Assembly: GCA_914767885.1 (NCBI GenBank)
Contig: CAJZBQ010000020.1
Span: 124,001 to 188,000 of the forward strand
DNA from: Blepharisma stoltei
Lineage: Eukaryota; Ciliophora; Heterotrichea; Heterotrichida; Blepharismidae
Direction of reading: 5' to 3'
Length of the DNA: 64,000 bases
Position 1 is the first letter of the stretch. Every line of letters starts with the position of its first letter. Made by a program: the position numbers and the translations under genes. Shown here piece after piece: positions 10,066 to 21,507 of the stretch. The notes below the pieces were generated by a model. That model worked only from the letters and a program-made list of their open reading frames with translations, did no database searches and was not told the origin of the DNA.

Positions 10066-10443
10066 TTAAATCCAAGCTTCCTTAGAAATCCGTGTCTTTG
10101 GGACTGTCTTGCTCCTTATCAAAACCCTCTCAGTTTTCTGTGAGTCAGAAATAATCCTCACTATGATATCTTCTTTTTGGCTTATCACCATCCTTAAATG
10201 CTGATTTTTCTCCTTCATACAATTAATTACAAAATTTGCCTGTGAAATTTCTTGCTCTTTAAGCAAAATCTTATAGTTCAAGTCTTTCTTCAATGCTAAC
10301 AGATCAGTAATTTGGCTTAAAAATGCTCTTTCGGTTGCAGTATTGGCGTCTTTTCCTGGGGATTTATTTTCTCATCTGTTCCTAGCGGCGTCTTCAAAGA
10401 ACTTCCCTTTGGTGTGGAAGTTTACAAGCTCTTTTTTCCTCAT
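10066..10443 (-). CDS. Coiled-coil protein, 125 residues
   Basis: 126 codons with one TGA read as W (RNRWENKSPG). The N-terminal 45 residues are basic and polar; the rest is a predicted helix with heptad-like hydrophobics (LNYKILLKEQEISQANFVIN). There is no domain I can name. It sits 40 bp from the PWWP gene end and 52 bp from the pseudokinase start, all on the minus strand. Confidence 0.7.
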
Positions 10444-10482
10444 AATTAAATGCTATAATAACACAATTAATTATAAACAAAA

Positions 10483-11629
10483 CTAATTGACCTCAGTGGC
10501 AGCTTCGTAGGCTACTGGACTGATATTCTTAATATCTCTTATCATAATTCTGAAGTAATACCTATATTTAGACGACATAGAAGGATCCTTTGTCCTTAAA
10601 TTCTTTTCAATAGACAAAGCCAACTCCTGAGCTTTTTCTATTGTGAACTTATTATTTTCTATATTCGAGGTGCATAAATATAGGATTTTTTAGAATAAAT
10701 AGTATAATTATGAGGGGAGGGGATAGGACTTTAGCGATTTTACAACAAACTCGTCTTCTCAAGCACTTGTCGGCGATGTAAGAATCATCAGAGACTGGCT
10801 TGAAAACTTTTCCACATCCTTCTAATCCCAAGCTCCCTTGTTCACGAATTTTTTTCCAATATTCCCTTAGCCTTAAAGCAACCTCAGCAAGTTCTTTGAG
10901 CACATCGCAATTACTTTTCTGACATAAATTAGCTAAGAGCTTAACTATTTTTTTAATTGGATTTTTCGCTAAAAGTTTGGCATTTATGTCAAGTTCTATT
11001 AATTCATAAAGACTCTCACAAATTTCGGTAACTTTGTCTTTTTCGTCACTAATTTCTTCAGTGAATTCTGATAACAATTTTTCATGTCTTGCTAAAATAT
11101 TTGTAGTCTTTCTTGATTTTGTCTTGATTTGAAGTTCGCTGATTTTATGAATCTTTTCTTCAATTAGCCTTTTTAGCTGCTCAAGTTTAAAATTAGGCTC
11201 TTTCGGCTGGGCTAGAGCATCGGCATTTAATATGACTTCTTTTGGCCTATGTTTTTTCTTAATCAAAGCTTCATTAATACTTGAAAGATTAGAAACGTTT
11301 AAGATTCCGTCATAAAGCTGTTTTGCAATTCCAATACATGTCAATAATCATTTATTGCCTGGAGCTCTGCCTTTTAATTTAGAATGCTGGGTATAATAAG
11401 TATCAAATTCATTTATATATTTAGATGGCAAAGAAGCGCTGCCTAGAGTTTACTGTGTATTCTCTCCTATGAAATTGATTGTATACTGTATATCTTCATT
11501 TGAACGCAGCTGGCTAGTCTTTCCAACCTTGCTGATCTAAGTAAAAATTACTACTCCTGGCCATCATGGGTATCCTCGTATTTTTGCCCATACTAGTTGG
11601 TCTTCTTCATAGACCATGCCTTCAGTCAT
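10483..11629 (-). CDS. PWWP domain plus TFIIS-like domains, chromatin/transcription elongation protein
   Basis: 357 residues after removing two 15-nt introns and a 43-bp IES (1074 nt). The N-terminal PWWP domain (LVWAKIRGYPWWPGV, the second motif W encoded by TGA) binds methylated-histone nucleosomes in known proteins. The middle carries a TFIIS N-terminal/LW helical bundle (SLYELIELDINAKLLAKNP, KKIVKLLANL). The C-terminal part (KAQELALSIEKNL, YRYYFRIMIRDIKN) resembles the TFIIS central domain that contacts RNA polymerase II. No zinc ribbon is present, so transcript-cleavage activity is unlikely. The arrangement recalls LEDGF/HRP-2 or IWS1-type factors; exact orthology is uncertain. Confidence 0.8.
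10681..10723. other. 43-bp IES in the PWWP gene
   Basis: Flanked by TAGGA at 10681-10685 and 10724-10728. Removal shifts the minus-strand frame so that KIAKVLYLCTSNIENNKFTI continues into the TFIIS-like end; retained, it leads to a stop. Confidence 0.75.
11439..11453 (-). other. 15-nt intron
   Basis: GTAAACTCTAGGCAG on the minus strand contains an in-frame TAA. Removing it reads IGENTHASLPSKYINEF, the end of the PWWP barrel. Confidence 0.8.
11537..11551 (-). other. 15-nt intron
   Basis: GTAATTTTTACTTAG on the minus strand contains an in-frame TAG and lies just after the PWWP motif. Removal keeps the frame into ISKVGKTSQLRS. Confidence 0.85.
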
Positions 11630-11744
11630 TTTTCTAATTAATTTTAGCCATACTTAATTTTAGATGTTATTTACTTCATTTATATCATTTTTTTAATTTT
11701 CTGTAATAATCTCAATTATTTTAAAAAAAATTGAAATAAAGAAG

Positions 11745-12948
<1,204 letters not shown>

Positions 12949-13102
12949 TTATTAAGATATGGAGCTAGTAACGTAGGATAATTTAAAAAATAAATTTTTT
13001 AGTCAATAGTTTAGCTATTAGGAATTCTTTTTTCTAAAAACATAGTGAAAATAAAATATTACTAGTATTATTTTCAAACTTTTGTGGAAGAATATAATCC
13101 TA

Positions 13103-13597
13103 TTAAATTGTTGTAGCACTGATAATGTGATCGTGAATCGATACAATTTGATCCACTCTATCAAGTTTAATGTCAGCTTCGTTGAGCAAAGCTTCAATTT
13201 GGTCTTTTGTTCTTTCTTTTCCATTTAAAAGCAGCAAACAAAAGAATATCAGCCATTCTTCAGCCATAATAATGCTTGCCACTTAACCTATGCTCTTCCT
13301 CTAAAGCCCTTCTACAATTTTTAGTATTTTTTTGAGTTTTCATCATCCCAGTCATGCAAAATATGCTTCATAAATATGCAGCCAAAGCCTTAAGAGGTAT
13401 TATTTAAAAAGTTTCCTGAAATTACATTAAATTTTTCTTGTAAATTATGGTCTGTCAAATTTTTCTGCTTTGCATTTGGTTTTTTCAAGCTCAAAAACAG
13501 CCCCTGATATATGAGTTCATCACCTTCCTTTTTAATTGTATTTTGATTTAAAAACAATGCTAGATCTAGCTGTCTAGTCTTATGATAAAATGGTAAT
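13103..13597 (-). pseudogene. Degenerate SAM-dependent O-methyltransferase (COMT/ASMT-like)
   Basis: Minus-strand fragments in changing frames spell the conserved end of plant/animal-type O-methyltransferases: KFNVISGNFLNN, then an in-frame TAA, then GFGCIFMKHILHDWDDENSK, shifted ILKNCRRALEEE, shifted ADILLFAAF and NGKERTKDQIEALLNEADIK. At least three frame changes and a stop break it, and no N-terminal dimerisation domain is present. Some shifts lie in A-runs and could be sequencing errors, but the TAA is not. A normal copy would use HDWDDE residues near the SAM and substrate pocket. Confidence 0.65.
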
Positions 13598-13754
13598 TAT
13601 GAAATGGAGAGTCTTGAAATTTAAATTAATAATTAATTTTCCAAAAAAAATAAATATTTTAAAATAACTTTATATATATATAAAAAGTTAATTAATACTG
13701 TTTATAGTAATTTTTTAACAATATTTAATAAGTTTAAAAAGAATTACACTAATC

Positions 13755-14372
13755 ATGGAAGAAGGCCAAAATTTTGATGAAAAAATTCCTGATATCTTAG
13801 GAGAAATAGAAAGACACAAAGGCACAAATAAAGCTATGGAAATCAGACTCCAATTAAAAAATCAAGAAATTGATCAGCTTCAAAAATTTATTGAATCAAG
13901 CCAGCACCATCTAAGCCTCCAGCTCCACCTAATGAAATTAAATTCAAAAACCATGCTAATTGACCCTTCTATGAATTCTGAAATAAATTCAATCAGAGCT
14001 CTAAAACAAGTTAAAAAAGCCGAACTTTCAGCTCAAGAATCTTTAAATGCTGAATTGACTAACAAGCAGTTCATGAAAGGTGGAAAACACCAACAAAAAT
14101 GACAGCAGCTATATGAAGAAATTTACTGTGGGTTTAAAAATTATGCTGAAGGAAGGCTGCAAGATGCCCATCTCCAGCTTCAGCTTGAAGGGTTGAAATC
14201 TCAAGAGATGAAACAGAGGATTGATGAAAATAAAGAACTTACTGAATCGTTAGAAAAAGAAGCAGTGGATCTGCAAGGAAAAGTAAATGAATTGCAGAAC
14301 AGCTATAAAAAGAGCTTAGACCATTTAGAAGCTTTGAAACAAGAGAGCTCAAAAGTGAAGAGGAGTGGATAA
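13755..14372 (+). CDS. Coiled-coil protein, 205 residues
   Basis: 206 codons with one TGA (QKWQQLYEE). Almost entirely helical, rich in Gln/Glu/Lys/Leu with heptads from about residue 30 to the end (NQEIDQLQKFIESSQHHL, ELQNSYKKSLDHLEALKQ). It may be a cytoskeletal or basal-body component, but nothing specific identifies it. No IES. Confidence 0.75.
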
Positions 14373-14476
14373 ATATTTAATAATTACTGGGATAAAAGTT
14401 TTATAAAAATTATAACTATTTTACTATTAAAGCACATAAATAAGCATAGATTAATTTTAAATGCCACTCATGTATA

Positions 14477-15649
14477 TTAACACTGACTTTTAATTATTCT
14501 TATTTCATCTTTCCGCTTGTTATCAATCTCCTCCGTGATTTTCTTGATTTCTTCATCCATCGATATTTTCATCTGTTCTATAATTTTTGCAAATAATGGT
14601 CCTTGTCCTTCTAAATCTTGTATTTGTGCTTGATATTTTACTTTTATATCTGTCACAAGTCTGCTTTTTTCGCTATAGCTTCTTTCCATAATTTCCATGA
14701 TTTTTTCTTCAAGCTCTTCTATATCTGGCAATGGGGAAAATTTAGAAAAGCCTCCTGATCTGTCGCTTTCTTGGTGTCTTGGGCTAGGAGACGATGGCAA
14801 TTCTTGCTCATTTTCATATAATTCGCTGAAATCAAAATTAAACACCGTTGAGCTTCGGCTTCTGCATGACAAAGTTTGTGAAGCATCCATTGACATGCTT
14901 AATTTCTTTTGTTTTCTTTGAGCCAGCCGCTCTTCTAAGCTGCTTTCCATCGATTTTAAATCTCCTCCAGCTCTTTTTGTTACTTTTTTTACACGTGTGT
15001 CGTTATTTTCAACAATTCTTTCTAAATTTCTAGCAGCTTTTGGGTTGCTTCTAATGATTTTTCGCGATAACTCTTGGGGAGCTATATTTTTTTCTTCTTC
15101 TTTTGGCTTAAAAGCTTTTAATTCTCCTCCATAGCGTGTTCTTGACCTATTTCTCGGTGAAGTAGGAGCTGATCTGATTAAGTCTTCTTCATATAAGTTT
15201 ATATGTTGCTTTACAGGTTTTATTTCTTGCTCAGGTGGCATTACAACTTTTATTGAAAGTCCCTCAGTAGATTCTGCAGCTGGTTTTTCTATACTGGCTG
15301 ATACTTCACTTGGGATTTCTACTGGCTTTTCTTCATACCGAACCAGTTTTTTTCCCTCCTTTGGAGCTGCTTTAGTCCTTCTCCTCTTGTGGTCTTCATT
15401 CATAAGCTTCAAAATTTCTGGTCTCATTAGTGTCTTGTGCATTCTATCCTGAAAATCGTAAAATCTAGGATCGTTTATGTGTTCAAAATATTCAATTATT
15501 TCACTATAAAACTGGATTAGCCTTTGTAAGTTTTCCAATGTACATTCTGTTTCGAGGTCGATTTCTTTGTCGAGAAGCCTGGCTGCGTAGTCTTCAGGCA
15601 GTTGAGGAATATTTTTAAGCTTGGATTGATTTCTTAAAGTTTTTTGCAT
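14477..15649 (-). CDS. Uncharacterised coiled-coil protein, 390 residues
   Basis: A single uninterrupted frame from MQKTLRNQSKLKNIPQLPED. Residues about 20-95 are helical with aromatic patches (FYSEIIEYFEHINDPRFYDF). A disordered Lys/Ser/Glu-rich middle follows, with SP sites (SAPTSPRNRS, SSPSPRHQES). The C-terminal 90 residues are a coiled coil (EELEEKIMEIMERSYSEKSR) ending IRIIKSQC. No known domain. Convergent with the preceding gene (104 bp gap). Confidence 0.8.
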   Translation of the reverse strand: MQKTLRNQSKLKNIPQLPEDYAARLLDKEIDLETECTLENLQRLIQFYSEIIEYFEHINDPRFYDFQDRMHKTLMRPEILKLMNEDHKRRRTKAAPKEGKKLVRYEEKPVEIPSEVSASIEKPAAESTEGLSIKVVMPPEQEIKPVKQHINLYEEDLIRSAPTSPRNRSRTRYGGELKAFKPKEEEKNIAPQELSRKIIRSNPKAARNLERIVENNDTRVKKVTKRAGGDLKSMESSLEERLAQRKQKKLSMSMDASQTLSCRSRSSTVFNFDFSELYENEQELPSSPSPRHQESDRSGGFSKFSPLPDIEELEEKIMEIMERSYSEKSRLVTDIKVKYQAQIQDLEGQGPLFAKIIEQMKISMDEEIKKITEEIDNKRKDEIRIIKSQC

Positions 15650-15782
15650 TTTTCAATGAAATCCAGCTATTTGTTATAATTAATAAGGTATCTAATATTA
15701 TAGCTAATTACAATTAAAGTAGACTTTTAGTTATAATTAGTCGGCATAGCAAGAAGCTTTTTGAGATTAAACATGCATTAAA

Positions 15783-15953
15783 TTATGAGCGGCCGCTTGC
15801 TTTAAGTTTCCTTATTTCTTCTCTTAGGTGCATTACTTTTGCTTCTAAGTTCTGGACTTTATTAGACAAAAATTCGTTTTCTTCTCGATCTCTTTTGGCT
15901 TCACGCTCCATTTCTTCCAGTTTTTTAGATAACTTTCCTCTTTGGTCTGACAT
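15783..15953 (-). CDS. 56-residue coiled-coil protein
   Basis: ATG to TAA, 57 codons: MSDQRGKLSKKLEEMEREAK, then a leucine-zipper-like helix (FLSNKVQNLEAKVMHLREEI) and a basic tail. Too short for the usual length cut-offs but with strong heptad character and gene-like composition. It lies 133 bp upstream of the 390-residue gene. Confidence 0.55.
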   Translation of the reverse strand: MSDQRGKLSKKLEEMEREAKRDREENEFLSNKVQNLEAKVMHLREEIRKLKASGRS

Positions 15954-16153
15954 TTATAATTTATTACCTTCTCAACAGTTAATATAATGATCCAATAAAA
16001 ACATTCTTAAATAATAAAAAACTCATAAAGCCAATAGAATACTTCTTATTATCAAATACTATACAACCTTCCTCAACTCTGCACTAAATTCTTCATAATC
16101 CCTCAATAATATTCATTACACCAATATTTATTATCTCCATATTCTAAATAAAA

Positions 16154-17899
16154 ATGCTTGCCAAAGCCATAAGAAGACTTCAACCTCTCCAACGTTGGGT
16201 CAGAACTGGAGAAGCCACTGCTTATGAAGAAACAGAACGTGACTTCCTCCCTCCTGACGTCTTCTACAAGCAGCTTAGCGAGCGAGGCTTTGACTTCTTT
16301 ACTGGCGTCCCTGATTCACTGCTCAAAGATTTCTGTGGCTTTGTCTCTGACAACCATGCACCAGAGAAGCATGTTATCACTGCCAACGAAGGCACAGCAA
16401 TCGCCGTTGCAGCAGGCTACCACATGGCAACCCGTCGTTTCCCATTAGTCTACTTACAAAACTCAGGCATCGGAAACACAATTAACCCTTTACTCAGTCT
16501 GGTCGACCCTAGGGTCTATAAAATCCCAATGCTCCTGCTTATTGGCTGGAGAGGAGAGCCAGGGAAAAAAGACGAGCCTCAGCATTTAGTCCAAGGAAAA
16601 GTGATGAGCAGCTTGTTAACTGACGTCGGAATTACCTATGAAGTATTGCCAGACTTCGAAGAAGGTGCTGCAGCTGCACTTGACTTAGCCCTTTATCATC
16701 TTAGAACGAGAGGAGCGCCTTATGCATTTTTGGTCAGACGTCAATGCTTTTTGAAATATGATATAAAATTTATGATGAGAAAGCCATTTTGGATAAAACA
16801 AAATTTGGTTAGCTTGATAGTAAAAAAATGCTTATCAGTGACTATTAATTATGAATTAGTATATAAAAAATAGCGTAAACAGCCCATATCCTATGAACAG
16901 AGAAATGGCTATTGACTATTTGACTGATAAGCTTGGCAAGTTTGATGCTGTAGTGGCTACTACAGGGTTCCCATCAAGAGAACTATATGAACTGAGGATT
17001 AAAAAAGGCCAAAGCACACAGCAGGATTTCTATTGCGTAGGGTCTATGGGACATGCATCAAGCATTGCGATGGGAATTGTTAGCTTCATTATTTTCCTCA
17101 CTCCCTCTGTGAGAAAAAAAAAAAATTTTGTTCGCTAAAGTAAGGGGTTAGTTTTTTAAAAAATTTATATATAAATTTTATAGTAAAGGAAATATTAAAT
17201 TTAATATTTAAAATTTATGTTTTATGTTTTATTGGGCAAGCTGTTTAAAATTAAACTGAATTAGCATGAGATTTCATTATACTAATTATGACTTATATAT
17301 CAAAATTTTTTTTATTATTATATTATAAATTTTTGCTCGCATGGGCTTTTGGGCGAAAATAGAGATTTTCAATGGTTTTTTTCTCTCACTGAGGGGGGAG
17401 TCAGGGATATTTCCTTTGCAGATATTTCCTCAGCATTATTTGAACTAAAATCAGGCTAAAGTGTACGCTAAAGAATATTTTCCCCAAAAGTCGAGCTTAC
17501 AGAATTGCATTGGCCAAGCCTTCGAAAAATGTGTTTTGCTTTGATGGGGATGGAGCTTTTCTTATGCATATGGGAGCTGCAGCACAGGTAGGGAGCAGAA
17601 ATATTCATAATTTCAAACACATTTTATTGAACAATGGATCACACGACTCTGTAGGAGGACAGCCGACCGTAGGTTTCAATGTGAATTTCTTGGAAATTGC
17701 AAAGGCATGCGGATATAAGCATTCAGTAAGTGTAAGCACCAAAGAGGAGCTAGACCAAGCATACCCAATTTTTGCGAATAGTGAAGGACCTTCTTTTATG
17801 GAGATTAAATTGACAAGAAAAACAAGAAAAGATTTAGGAAGACCAAAAGGAGAGCCTAGAGACAACAAAGAGCTGTTTATGAATTTCTTGGATCAATAA
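16154..17899 (+). CDS. Phosphonopyruvate decarboxylase (thiamine-diphosphate enzyme)
   Basis: Makes phosphonoacetaldehyde from phosphonopyruvate, the committing step of 2-aminoethylphosphonate synthesis; ciliates are classic producers of phosphonolipids. 402 residues once two IESs are removed (1209 nt). The basic N terminus MLAKAIRRLQPLQRWVRTGE suggests mitochondrial import. Conserved blocks: FFTGVPDSLLKDFCGF, ITANEGTAIAVAAGYH, YLQNSGIGNTINPLLSL, IGWRGEPGKKDEPQH, then GSMGHASSIAMGIALAKPSK and the ThDP/Mg motif FCFDGDGAFLMHMGA..NNGSHDSVGGQPT. All expected motif residues are visible. Sulfopyruvate decarboxylase is the nearest alternative family. Confidence 0.9.
16764..16872. other. 109-bp IES in phosphonopyruvate decarboxylase
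   Basis: Between TA 16762-16763 and 16871-16872. Removal gives FLKYDSVNSPYPMNREMAI, matching family spacing; with it, the frame ends at TAG. The last 15 bases also look like a short GT..AG intron, but only the 109-bp removal restores the frame. Confidence 0.8.
17080..17507. mobile_element. 428-bp IES containing a degenerate family A MITE, GAATTG junction
   Basis: GAATTG occurs at 17074-17079 and 17502-17507; excision of one copy gives MGIALAKPSK, the exact family sequence. There is no TA in the repeat. A worn family A element (CTCACTCCCTCTGTGAG at 17098, CTCACTGAGGGGGGAG near 17400) lies inside, so the outer IES appears older or composite. Confidence 0.75.
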
Positions 17900-18339
17900 A
17901 TAATTATTTTCAAATTAGATTTTTTGTGATAATTTATATTATTGGCAATTGAATCTTATAGATCCTTCAGTGTTTATTTGATAATATTAGGTAAAATATA
18001 ATATTAATTTTTTTTATCCTCTTAATAATAGTTAAGTCCTGAAAAGTAGGATTGTTAGGCTTCCAAGCAGATCCAATAGTGGCAAAGAGCCTGTAGCTGT
18101 TTTACCTGACATAACTATTATCGAATTCAAGTTAAAAATATAAAAACAAAAAATTTGGCACAGCATTTTACAATGGCTTAAAAAGCATATTTGTTTGCAC
18201 GAAGCATTATCAGTCCAAAAAAAGAAGATCTATTATCAATCCTAATTATGGGTTTATGAAGCAAAAAGAGGATTATAATAAAATAAAGATGAACAGATTT
18301 AAATTATTATGCATTTTCCACAAAATAATTCATAAGCTA
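17900..18339. other. Intergenic; holds a ~99-bp inverted-repeat unit at 18024-18122
   Basis: No coding signal. ATAATAGTTAAGTC at 18024 pairs with GACATAACTATTAT ending at 18122 (one mismatch), enclosing moderately GC-rich sequence (GGCTTCCAAGCAGATCCAAT). It could be a small IES or a structured RNA gene; nothing decides. Confidence 0.4.
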
Positions 18340-18900
18340 TCATGAGTCATAATACATTAAAATGGCAAACATATGTCGGCCTGCCCTCTTGGTACAACAG
18401 TCCAGACCTTATGGCAACGGCGAATAGGACAGACTCCAAGAGAAGAATCAAACGCAGGCTCAAGAGATGTGTATCGAGGCAGGTTTTGGCTGCGTTCCTG
18501 TGGTTGGAAATGGAGGTGCTCAACAAAGTCCTTCGGATCCGAGGATGGGCATTCTTCTACCGAGAAACTGGGGTTTTCGACCCACTCCAAGGAGAATTGT
18601 ATTTTTTCTGTAGCGGTCAAAGAAAGGCACTTCGGCACCCAATAGAGTCCAAGGATCCTTGAAATCAAGCTACTCCAATTGCCCGAAGCAGGGGGGGCAG
18701 AAATCCATAAACATTCAAGACTGAATTCTTAAGGCAAGGAGGAGACAGAAGGCACCGATGGCATCCATTCGAGGGGAAAGACCTTCTGGGCTGGGGTCGA
18801 AAAGCGGTAGAACCTCCAATACGAGAGGTCTTTGGTGACTGCGTCACCAATATATCTAACATCTGACTTTAATAACCTAGCCTATTCATGAGTCATAATA
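18340..18900 (+). mobile_element. SINE-like retroposon R1, copy a (546 bp) with 15-bp target duplication
   Basis: TCATGAGTCATAATA occurs at 18340-18354 and 18886-18900. The insert is GC-richer than its surroundings and shares long blocks with 36.7 kb, 62.4 kb and 35.0 kb (TTTTGGCTGC, TCCGAGGA, CCAAGGATCCTTG, GGTCTTTGGTGACTGCG). It encodes no long frame. Terminal duplications of variable length point to target-primed insertion. Confidence 0.75.
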
Positions 18901-18989
18901 AATAGCCAATCACTATATATGGAAGATGTTTCAAATAACAAAACAAATTAAAAATATTTAAATTGAGCATAATTAAAGGAATGAAGAAC

Positions 18990-19687
18990 TTATCTATATC
19001 TTCTAAGTGATAGGGTGTTTCTCCTCTTCCAATTCGCATGTTTACTAACTCTAGCCTTGTTTGCTTTATGTCCCTTCTTTCTAAGTCCTCTATGTTTCCT
19101 TCCAATGCTTGTAAGTCCTCTCAATTCTCTATGTTTCATGACAGGCTTGCAAATCCAATTAATCTTAGGATCTCCTCTAATAGCTTTGTGCATAGGGTCT
19201 ACCAAAATGACTTCATAGAACTTATAAGTGGAATCTTCAGCAACCCAATAGCTATTTATACAATAAATAAATAAATTTTTACCTTAAATAAATAAGTCTT
19301 TTCTTATACTAATATTAATTTTATCAATAAAATAAGGTATAATACTCTTAAGCCACCACAAATTTTTCCAACTCTTTCTTCAGCGACACTTTTTAGTGAT
19401 CTATAGAATTTTCTCTGGAGAACACCTTGGTTGGCTGGTTTTCCATAAATCTGTCCTTTGACTCCTAATTTTCGTCTATTTCCTCTGCGGACACGGACTC
19501 TCCAGATCACGTAGCCTTGTTTTGATCTGTAGCCAACACGGCGTGCTTTGTCTGGGCGGGATGGTCTGGTGACTCTATGGATTGCTTTGTGCTGTCTGTA
19601 TTCCCAGGAACGAACACGGAGAAGGAAACGCATAACGTCGCTTTGCTTTTTCCTCCAGAGCTCTTCGAGATACTTGTAAGCTCCCAT
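18990..19687 (-). CDS. RPL15: Large-subunit ribosomal protein eL15 (RPL15)
   Basis: Core 60S protein. Exactly 204 residues after one 83-bp IES is removed, the usual eukaryotic length. Begins [20 protein letters not shown]; contains [40 protein letters not shown] and, across the IES junction, [20 protein letters not shown]. Ends LSLRRYR. Strongly conserved throughout, so the IES junction is certain to the codon. Codon use is more GC-rich than neighbours, typical of a highly expressed gene. Confidence 0.97.
19259..19341. other. 83-bp IES in RPL15
   Basis: Between TA 19257-19258 and 19340-19341; AT-rich with repeated ATAAATAAAT. Excision gives RVLNSYW as in all RPL15 proteins. Confidence 0.92.
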
Positions 19688-19988
19688 TTTTTATTATAAG
19701 CCACAGCTGCAAGAAAGCCAAGAAAACGAAGGCAAAATATTTAATTTAAAAAGAATTCTTCAGAAACTAGCTTGGCTTTTTTGCGAATAAGATTGCATTT
19801 ATTTGTAAATAAATTTTTTTCAATCGAAACTACTATAAATTTTGATTGAAAATTATGTTTAGATGCTTAAGAGGATTTTCTTATGGCAGTCTATTATGTA
19901 TTTTTCAAATATTTCTTTAAAATTCTAGAGAAAATTAATTTCATATTATTAGGGATATAAAAATTGCAGTATTGCAAATGGTAATATA
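19688..19988. other. Divergent intergenic region
   Basis: About 300 bp between the start of RPL15 (minus) and the start of the 225-residue gene (plus). Very AT-rich; no motif that I can defend. Confidence 0.4.
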
Positions 19989-20831
19989 ATGGAAACCCCA
20001 CCCAATCATTCGAATAATAAGATTTCAAGCATTTCAACGAATCATGTAGAATTTGACTACTTATTAGAAGAAAGCCCATCTCCTCAAGAATACCTTTCTA
20101 GCCAAACAATAGCTACTCAATGCAGTCTACAAAATCCTCCCCAAGTTAATACTTCACATTTAATCGCTACTCAAAAGCCTTTAAATAGGCGACTTAACCG
20201 AATAAAAAATATTTCTTCAGTTTTTGATTCCACAAAAAATTCCAAAAAATCATCGAAGTTTTCAACTAATGAAAATAGATCAAAAAAAATATTCCGAAAA
20301 TGAATATAACTGTCTGCCATGAATTTAAATTAAAATGGGTAACTTTTATAAAAATGAAGAAATTATTATAAAAAGATATAATTTATCATGATTATTAATA
20401 AAAATTAATCATATTAAATATAGAAAAATAGTTGGTATTTGACTGTAACTGATTTTTATTTATAGAGTATAATTGACCGTGAACAATCTACAACCCCGAG
20501 TCCAATGCAATCATCTTTAAGAGTTTCTCCTATAAAACGTTCATCAAGCCCACTAGAAAGAATCATTGGAATTTCTTCACCGGAGCGATCACATAATCTC
20601 AGTTGTCCCCGCGCTTCATTTCTTCCGCCCATATCTCTTAAAAAGCAAGCTCCATCACTCAAAACTCAGCTTCAAGCCCGTGTTTCTAATATAATGGAAG
20701 CCCAATCCTTAGCTTCTAAAAGACCTTATAATAACTCTCCGAGATTTTTCGATTGGCAAAATTGTTTAGTAAATTTCCTTAAAAAAAACAAGAAAAGGAA
20801 TCTTTCATATGAAATGACAGTTTTAAATTAA
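19989..20831 (+). CDS. Disordered Ser/Pro/Asn-rich protein, 225 residues
   Basis: Two open frames join across a 165-bp IES into 226 codons: METPPNHSNNKISSISTNHV... to FRKW, then IIDREQSTTPSPMQSSLRVS. The second half has several SP sites (SPLERIIGISSPERS), possible kinase targets. No domain. Its end is 13 bp from the SKP1 start. The junction is inferred only from frame, since there is no homologue to compare. Confidence 0.6.
20307..20471. other. 165-bp IES (inferred)
   Basis: Between TA 20305-20306 and 20470-20471, multiple stops inside, containing the palindrome GATTATTAATAAAAATTAATC. Removal fuses the two halves of the Ser/Pro-rich gene in frame. Confidence 0.6.
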
Positions 20832-20844
20832 ATTTAATAAAATT

Positions 20845-21363
20845 ATGTCAGATCAGCAAATCACATTAGTGACTAAAGAAGGTATCAAGGTAAATACAAG
20901 AGAATCGTTCAGGAATCTTAGCCATCTTATAAACAATGTGCTAGAAGACTCTGGAGTCGGTGAAGAAATCCCTATAGAGCATGTTTCTAATAATGTTCTT
21001 CACAGCATTTTGCAATTCGCAGAGCACCATAATTTCCAGCCAGCAGCACCTCCAAAAAAGCCTATCCCTAGCAATGATATAGCCCAAGCTTTAGAAGACC
21101 CTTGGGACGCTGAATTTATTAAAAGATTCAACAGAGATGAATTAATAGAGCTTCTTCTGGCTGTAAATTACTTGGATATGCGGTCGCTTTTGGATATATG
21201 CTTTGCTACGATAGCTTCTATGTTTAAAGGAAAAAATATTGAAGAATTAAAGTCTGAATATGGGATAACAGAAGAATTTACCCCAGAAATGGAAGAACAA
21301 TTGAAAAGGGAAAATGAATGGGCTTTGGAAGGAAGTGATAGAAATGACTTGAGAGCATCATAA
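20845..21363 (+). CDS. SKP1: SKP1, SCF ubiquitin-ligase adaptor
   Basis: 172 residues, no interruption. The N-terminal POZ fold (ITLVTKEGIKVNTRESFRNL, LINNVLEDSG, IPIEHVSNNVLHSILQFAEH) binds cullin-1. The C-terminal Skp1 domain (DPWDAEFIKRFNRDELIELL, NYLDMRSLLDICFATIASMF, KNIEELKSEYGITEEFTPEM) binds F-box proteins. It ends in the family pattern NEWALEG. All structural blocks are present, so it should be functional. Confidence 0.97.
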   Translation: MSDQQITLVTKEGIKVNTRESFRNLSHLINNVLEDSGVGEEIPIEHVSNNVLHSILQFAEHHNFQPAAPPKKPIPSNDIAQALEDPWDAEFIKRFNRDELIELLLAVNYLDMRSLLDICFATIASMFKGKNIEELKSEYGITEEFTPEMEEQLKRENEWALEGSDRNDLRAS

Positions 21364-21507
21364 AGACTGACTAGTTTTATAAATAATTACTAGTTTTAGA
21401 GTTCATTTTATAATAATATAAATTGAGATAGCAAATTATTAGAGAGCTTTTAAGGTCAGAATAAAAAAATCATTTATTTAGTAATCTGACTAGGATAATT
21501 TTGAAAA

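Noticed and set aside
13018-13224. Open frame MEKKEQKTKLKLCSTKLTLN on the minus strand
   Set aside because: It overlaps the O-methyltransferase relic in another frame; the relic's motifs explain the sequence better.
16858-16872. GTATATAAAAAATAG as a 15-nt intron in phosphonopyruvate decarboxylase
   Set aside because: Removing only these bases leaves the wrong frame; removing the whole 109-bp TA-bounded segment restores it.
18342-18668. Open frames on both strands at 18.4 kb
   Set aside because: They fall in the GC-rich R1 retroposon; frames differ between copies and carry no domain.
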